From the NCBI GenBank assembly GCA_013433145.1, contig CM024183.1, positions 7,607,703 to 7,671,702 on the forward strand: a stretch of DNA of 64,000 bases, written 5' to 3'. The position numbers and the translations under genes were made by a program. Of the stretch, positions 60,276 through 64,000 are shown one piece after another (the first letter of the stretch is position 1; every line of letters starts with the position of its first letter). This DNA comes from Ascaris suum (taxonomy: Eukaryota; Nematoda; Chromadorea; Rhabditida; Ascarididae). The notes beneath the pieces are model-generated. The model saw nothing but the letters and a program-made list of their open reading frames with translations, made no database searches and was not told the origin of the DNA.

Positions 60276-61475
60276 CTTATTTCAAACTTAGAAATAACAC
60301 TCTGAATGTTCTATCTTTTTCTAATTTCTCATTCTACTAAGGTTATTATTTAGCTTTTTTTTGCACATTTCCAATACTATTCGTTTTCTTTGTTTGGGAG
60401 TATTAAATGATTTTCAGATGATTAAATGCAAATTTTTCTCGTTTATGATGCAATTTTTTGACTTAAATTATTATTAACACAAGTAGAATGTGGACATTCT
60501 TTTAACTGTGTTATCTTTTGACTGGCTTCTTTTTCAAAAATAGGCTAAAATTAATGTAATAATTCAGATTGATAGTCTCTTCCACATGTTTTTTTTTCTT
60601 ACTTTCTTCTTTCATTCTTCACTTTTTTACTAAGTGATAAAGTTTTTTATTTAAAATTTCAAGAAAAAACGTAAGCATTTATTCGCAACGTTTGATTTCA
60701 ACTAGTTTGTTTAAGCTCCTAAAAGAGCTTGAAAATAAAATATTTCTTCAAAAACTCAGCAATTTTTGCTTATTTGAAAAGACATTCCAATTTTGGTAGA
60801 TTAGTTGTGCTTTCGAATGTGTTCACGATAAGCTCATATAATGCGATCATACTTTGATAACGATAAAGCTTCTTAGCCAATCAATATGTTTAATTCTAAT
60901 CCACTAATATGACACTACTGAAACTTATGATGGTATTCTCAAATATAACTACAATTTTCGTCCACTCTTATCAGATAAAATTCTATCGAAAATTTTGCAT
61001 CAAAGAACTGATTTGAGTGATATAAGAATGTTATGTCCTGAAATTAATGAAAAATATTTACAAGTAATGTTTTCAATTATATTTCTTTTAATTTTCATAT
61101 ATAAATCAGTAGATTGAATGATTAAAACATATTTTTCGAAGACGAATGCTTAATTCTATGCAGCGTATTTTTTTATAAGAGACCATTCAACCGTTGAATA
61201 ATCTCATCTTTCTCGAATATCTATAGAAAAAAATTCTTTTCTTCCTCTCCTTTTGGAAATTTAATCACCTTTATATGCGTACTGAAAATTAAAAACTTAT
61301 TTGTTTTGCATACATCTGGAGCGGTTTTTTTAACATACTGATGCTTTTTGCAATATCAAAACTTTTGTTATGAAAAATTAGCTCAGTGAATTTAATGGAT
61401 CTTCTAAAATATTCGGGAATTTTATAAACTTTGAGCTTAGAAATTCATTTATTTAAAGTTGCGATATTAAGCAAT

Positions 61476-61607
61476 ATGTCGGCATTAAAAGATAAAAATG
61501 ATGATGCGAAAATGTTCGCAGAAAGGCTGAACGAGCTATTTAACAATAGTAAAGTAATTAATTATATGGACCGTATCGTGGAGTTTTTTAAAATTCTTAC
61601 TGGTTAA
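61476..61607 (+). CDS. short exon-like frame
   Basis: 43 codons, MSALKDKNDDAKMFAERLNE, then LFNNSK followed by a GTAATT donor-like site, or continuing to TAA. Helical and charged, unlike its surroundings. A possible next exon on the same strand is at 62453-62499 (PLSMAQSTSNENLT before GTATGA), but phase does not clearly agree. Confidence 0.27.
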   Translation: MSALKDKNDDAKMFAERLNELFNNSKVINYMDRIVEFFKILTG

Positions 61608-64000
61608 TTAGCGCTATCAGCAACTTCCCAGAACATTGTCAGTATAACCGAAAAACCTGTTCTATAGGTGGCCTCAAAAATTTTTTTCCTTCCTCGGTAA
61701 ATTTGCTTCACTTCTTTCTTCGAGAAATTTACTTCATAGCTTTTCTTGGCTTTAGCTGATTGATAGCTGTCAAGTAATATTGACATACACAATATTGGGG
61801 GCAACAAATGAAACGTTTTACACAACTTGCATCAATTCAGCAGTCATGATTTTTATACAGGTTGAATAATGAGCGATTCATTGCTCACAAATATGAAACC
61901 CGTTCACCTTTACAGTTTTTCATGGAAAGTTTGTGGTAACGTTTTTTTTTGCCGCTTCGAAACAATCCTCTTAGTAATCTTCGATCGTCGGCTATTAGGA
62001 ATTTAATTCGGCGATTACCTTAAGCAGAGGTTAAATGCAGCATCTTTTTGATTAGAGCATCTCATCTGAGCTAGGTGGTAGCCTTTTCACTTATCTTTTT
62101 GGAGTATTTTTCATTATCAATCGAAGTTTAATTGCTGAATATTTTGGATTTTTTTTTCTCTGAAATTTCATAAAACAATTAATCAGGTGTATATCAAAGT
62201 GGCTATTTTCTTCGCCGACATCGGAGTGAATAAAAGTTGAATTTTGACGAATCAAATTGTTCCGCGAACAAAAGACGGGATTTTAAAGTAAGCAAAGAAG
62301 CTAATTATTTGGGGGGGGGGGGGGGATAACATAATGTGCTGTTTGATCGCAATGAGCAATCAGTCTTACAAGGTACCAACCAAAAAAATGGAATGCTCAT
62401 AATACCATCTTCATTTTTTAATTGATCTTACTAGTGCTAAAAGTTTCCTCAAAGATCCTCTTTCTATGGCGCAATCGACCTCAAATGAAAATTTAACAGG
62501 TATGAATTATATATGTATTTTTATCACTTCCAGGCATATAACGTTTTTCTCGCGAACGATGAATCAACATAAAATTCATCATATAAAGTTGTCGTATTAT
62601 ATGAACTATTTTCATCGAGCGTAATTTCAGCTTCTGCTTTAGCTGATATTTTCCAGATTTAAGTTATTTGAGCAAGGCAGACGCACTCATACGTAGCCAC
62701 AAGCTTAGCGTCGCGCCATAATGCATTTTCGTGAGGCAAGTCTGCAAAAGCGTATAAAAAAACGTTGCGAGAGAATCAATAAAATTTCTGTGTTTGCTAA
62801 TGTTTGCTCGGAACATGCGCTAAAGCAGTCTCTTCGTGTAAAAATGCTTTTGTCTTGACGACGATCGTCAAAAAAAAAAACTTTAACAAATGGGCCTCGT
62901 ACCTTAATTGCAGAACTCATTCTAGAGAAAAGCTAAAGTATTGTTGACGACCTTCATAAGACCATATTTCATTTTCTAACGAACGAGTTTCATCCGTGTT
63001 TTTTTTTTCGTTTTCTCGTCTGCTCATCATTGCTTCGATATTTGTTAACTTCGTCGTACAAAGTAAACGTTTAAATACGCTCAGAAAACAAGAATTTTCA
63101 TCGTCGAAAGCAATGCCTATGAATATCGGTTGTGCTGTGTTCGCGTTCCGAGTTGTTGAAGCTTTTTGCTCAAAAGAGATTCTCAAACAATGCAAACATT
63201 AATCGGTTCCCTACGATTTTTTTTTGATGGTAGCATTCCTTGCTGATTCATTTATCAAATATGCTGCGAAATTTATGCGCTAGCGCTTTCAGGTATAACA
63301 AGGAAACTTGATAGCGGAAACACTTATGTTTCCCATTCGGCTCAATGGGTACTTCGCTGATCCGTAGAGTAATCCTTGGTACTCTCCACTAGTTCATTAG
63401 GCAATGATCATGGTGTAAAATCGTATTATTGCTATACGAGCAAGATATATAGTGGATCGGCTAAATAAGCAACACATTAGCACACGATGTGCTTCTATGT
63501 TTCTATATTTACGGGTACAATTTGATTTCAACGCTTGAATATTTCTTATATTATTTATTAAATAAATATAATAACTGATATTCATTCATTGAAAATTTGT
63601 TCATCTTGGATCGCAAGAAGCTAATAAATCGCATTAGCTTCTTAAATGTTGACTCTATGTTTGTTGTCGTTCACCTGTGTTAGGTAAATAACATATCTTC
63701 TTTCAATAAGGTATATTCGTAGCTTGCGAAAACAAATTCAGACATATCTATAGTATCGCTGTTCGAAGAATTTGAGCCGTTTACTGTTTACCAACGTTAA
63801 ATGTTTGACGAGGTGTTTGGCATTGCGAAGGCATGAATGTCGTGCTCTTCGAGGCGCTTTTTTTTTTATTCACCGTAACCAACCAAAGAAGACAACCCTC
63901 GCTAGCGACAATCAACTCGCAACCTAAGAAGCAACGCAAACGCGATTGCTGTCTGCTTTCAGCTTTTCATTTCAGTCTACATCTCATATTTCATTTTTCA
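61608..64000. other. no gene supported
   Basis: Includes a 15-base G-run (62311-62325). Opposing frames at 62705-63195 (-) and 62996-63202 (+) overlap with no motif. Near the right edge, TTTTCATTTCAG at 63964-63975 could be a splice acceptor leading out of the window. Confidence 0.35.
62311..62325 (+). repeat. 15-base G-run
   Basis: Uninterrupted Gs in AT-rich DNA. Third such tract on the + strand after 5924 and 14850. Confidence 0.95.

Overview
The window is AT-rich eukaryotic DNA, roughly two-thirds A+T by eye. It has intron-split genes, long (TA)n microsatellites and decayed retroelements. Its one certain gene encodes a nose-resistant-to-fluoxetine (NRF-6) type membrane acyltransferase, a family greatly expanded in nematodes, and most introns end in pyrimidine-rich TTTCAG-like acceptors. 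I infer a nematode with long introns (0.2-2.6 kb within this gene), not Caenorhabditis-like in compactness. The species cannot be named from sequence alone.

Layout. Positions 1-14762 (+) carry the 3' part of the NRF-6-like gene. I reconstructed 13 exons (633-14762) whose splice phases all join in one frame to give 632 residues and a stop, plus a possible upstream exon at the window edge. Positions 14763-15550 are downstream flank with a G-run, a duplicated C-rich segment and an 80 bp (TA)n. Positions 16.2-20.7 kb hold two different degenerate non-LTR reverse transcriptases, one with a YADD core and one R2-like with FADD. An 85 bp unit lies at the end of the second and is repeated 1.3 kb away, followed upstream of that second copy by a 165 bp (TA)n.

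From 22 to 64 kb I see no gene I can name. The DNA is AT-rich with microsatellites, GC-elevated islands, a tRNA-like relic at 45.6 kb and a recent ~500 bp direct duplication (47.0 and 48.3 kb). Several exon-like open frames have good splice sites and protein-like composition: 26.0-26.5 kb (broken), 40.2-40.6 kb (two exons), 46.7 kb, 52.9-53.4 kb and 57.6-61.6 kb. They may belong to long-intron genes that cannot be joined by eye, so their confidences are deliberately low.

Functionally, only the acyltransferase can be interpreted: a multipass protein with an extracellular cysteine-containing NRF domain and a membrane acyltransferase-3 domain. I found no cluster of genes suggesting a novel system. 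The points most worth checking are the broken conserved-looking frame at 26 kb, the split RT at 16-17.7 kb, the two-exon candidate at 40 kb and the recent duplication at 47/48 kb.
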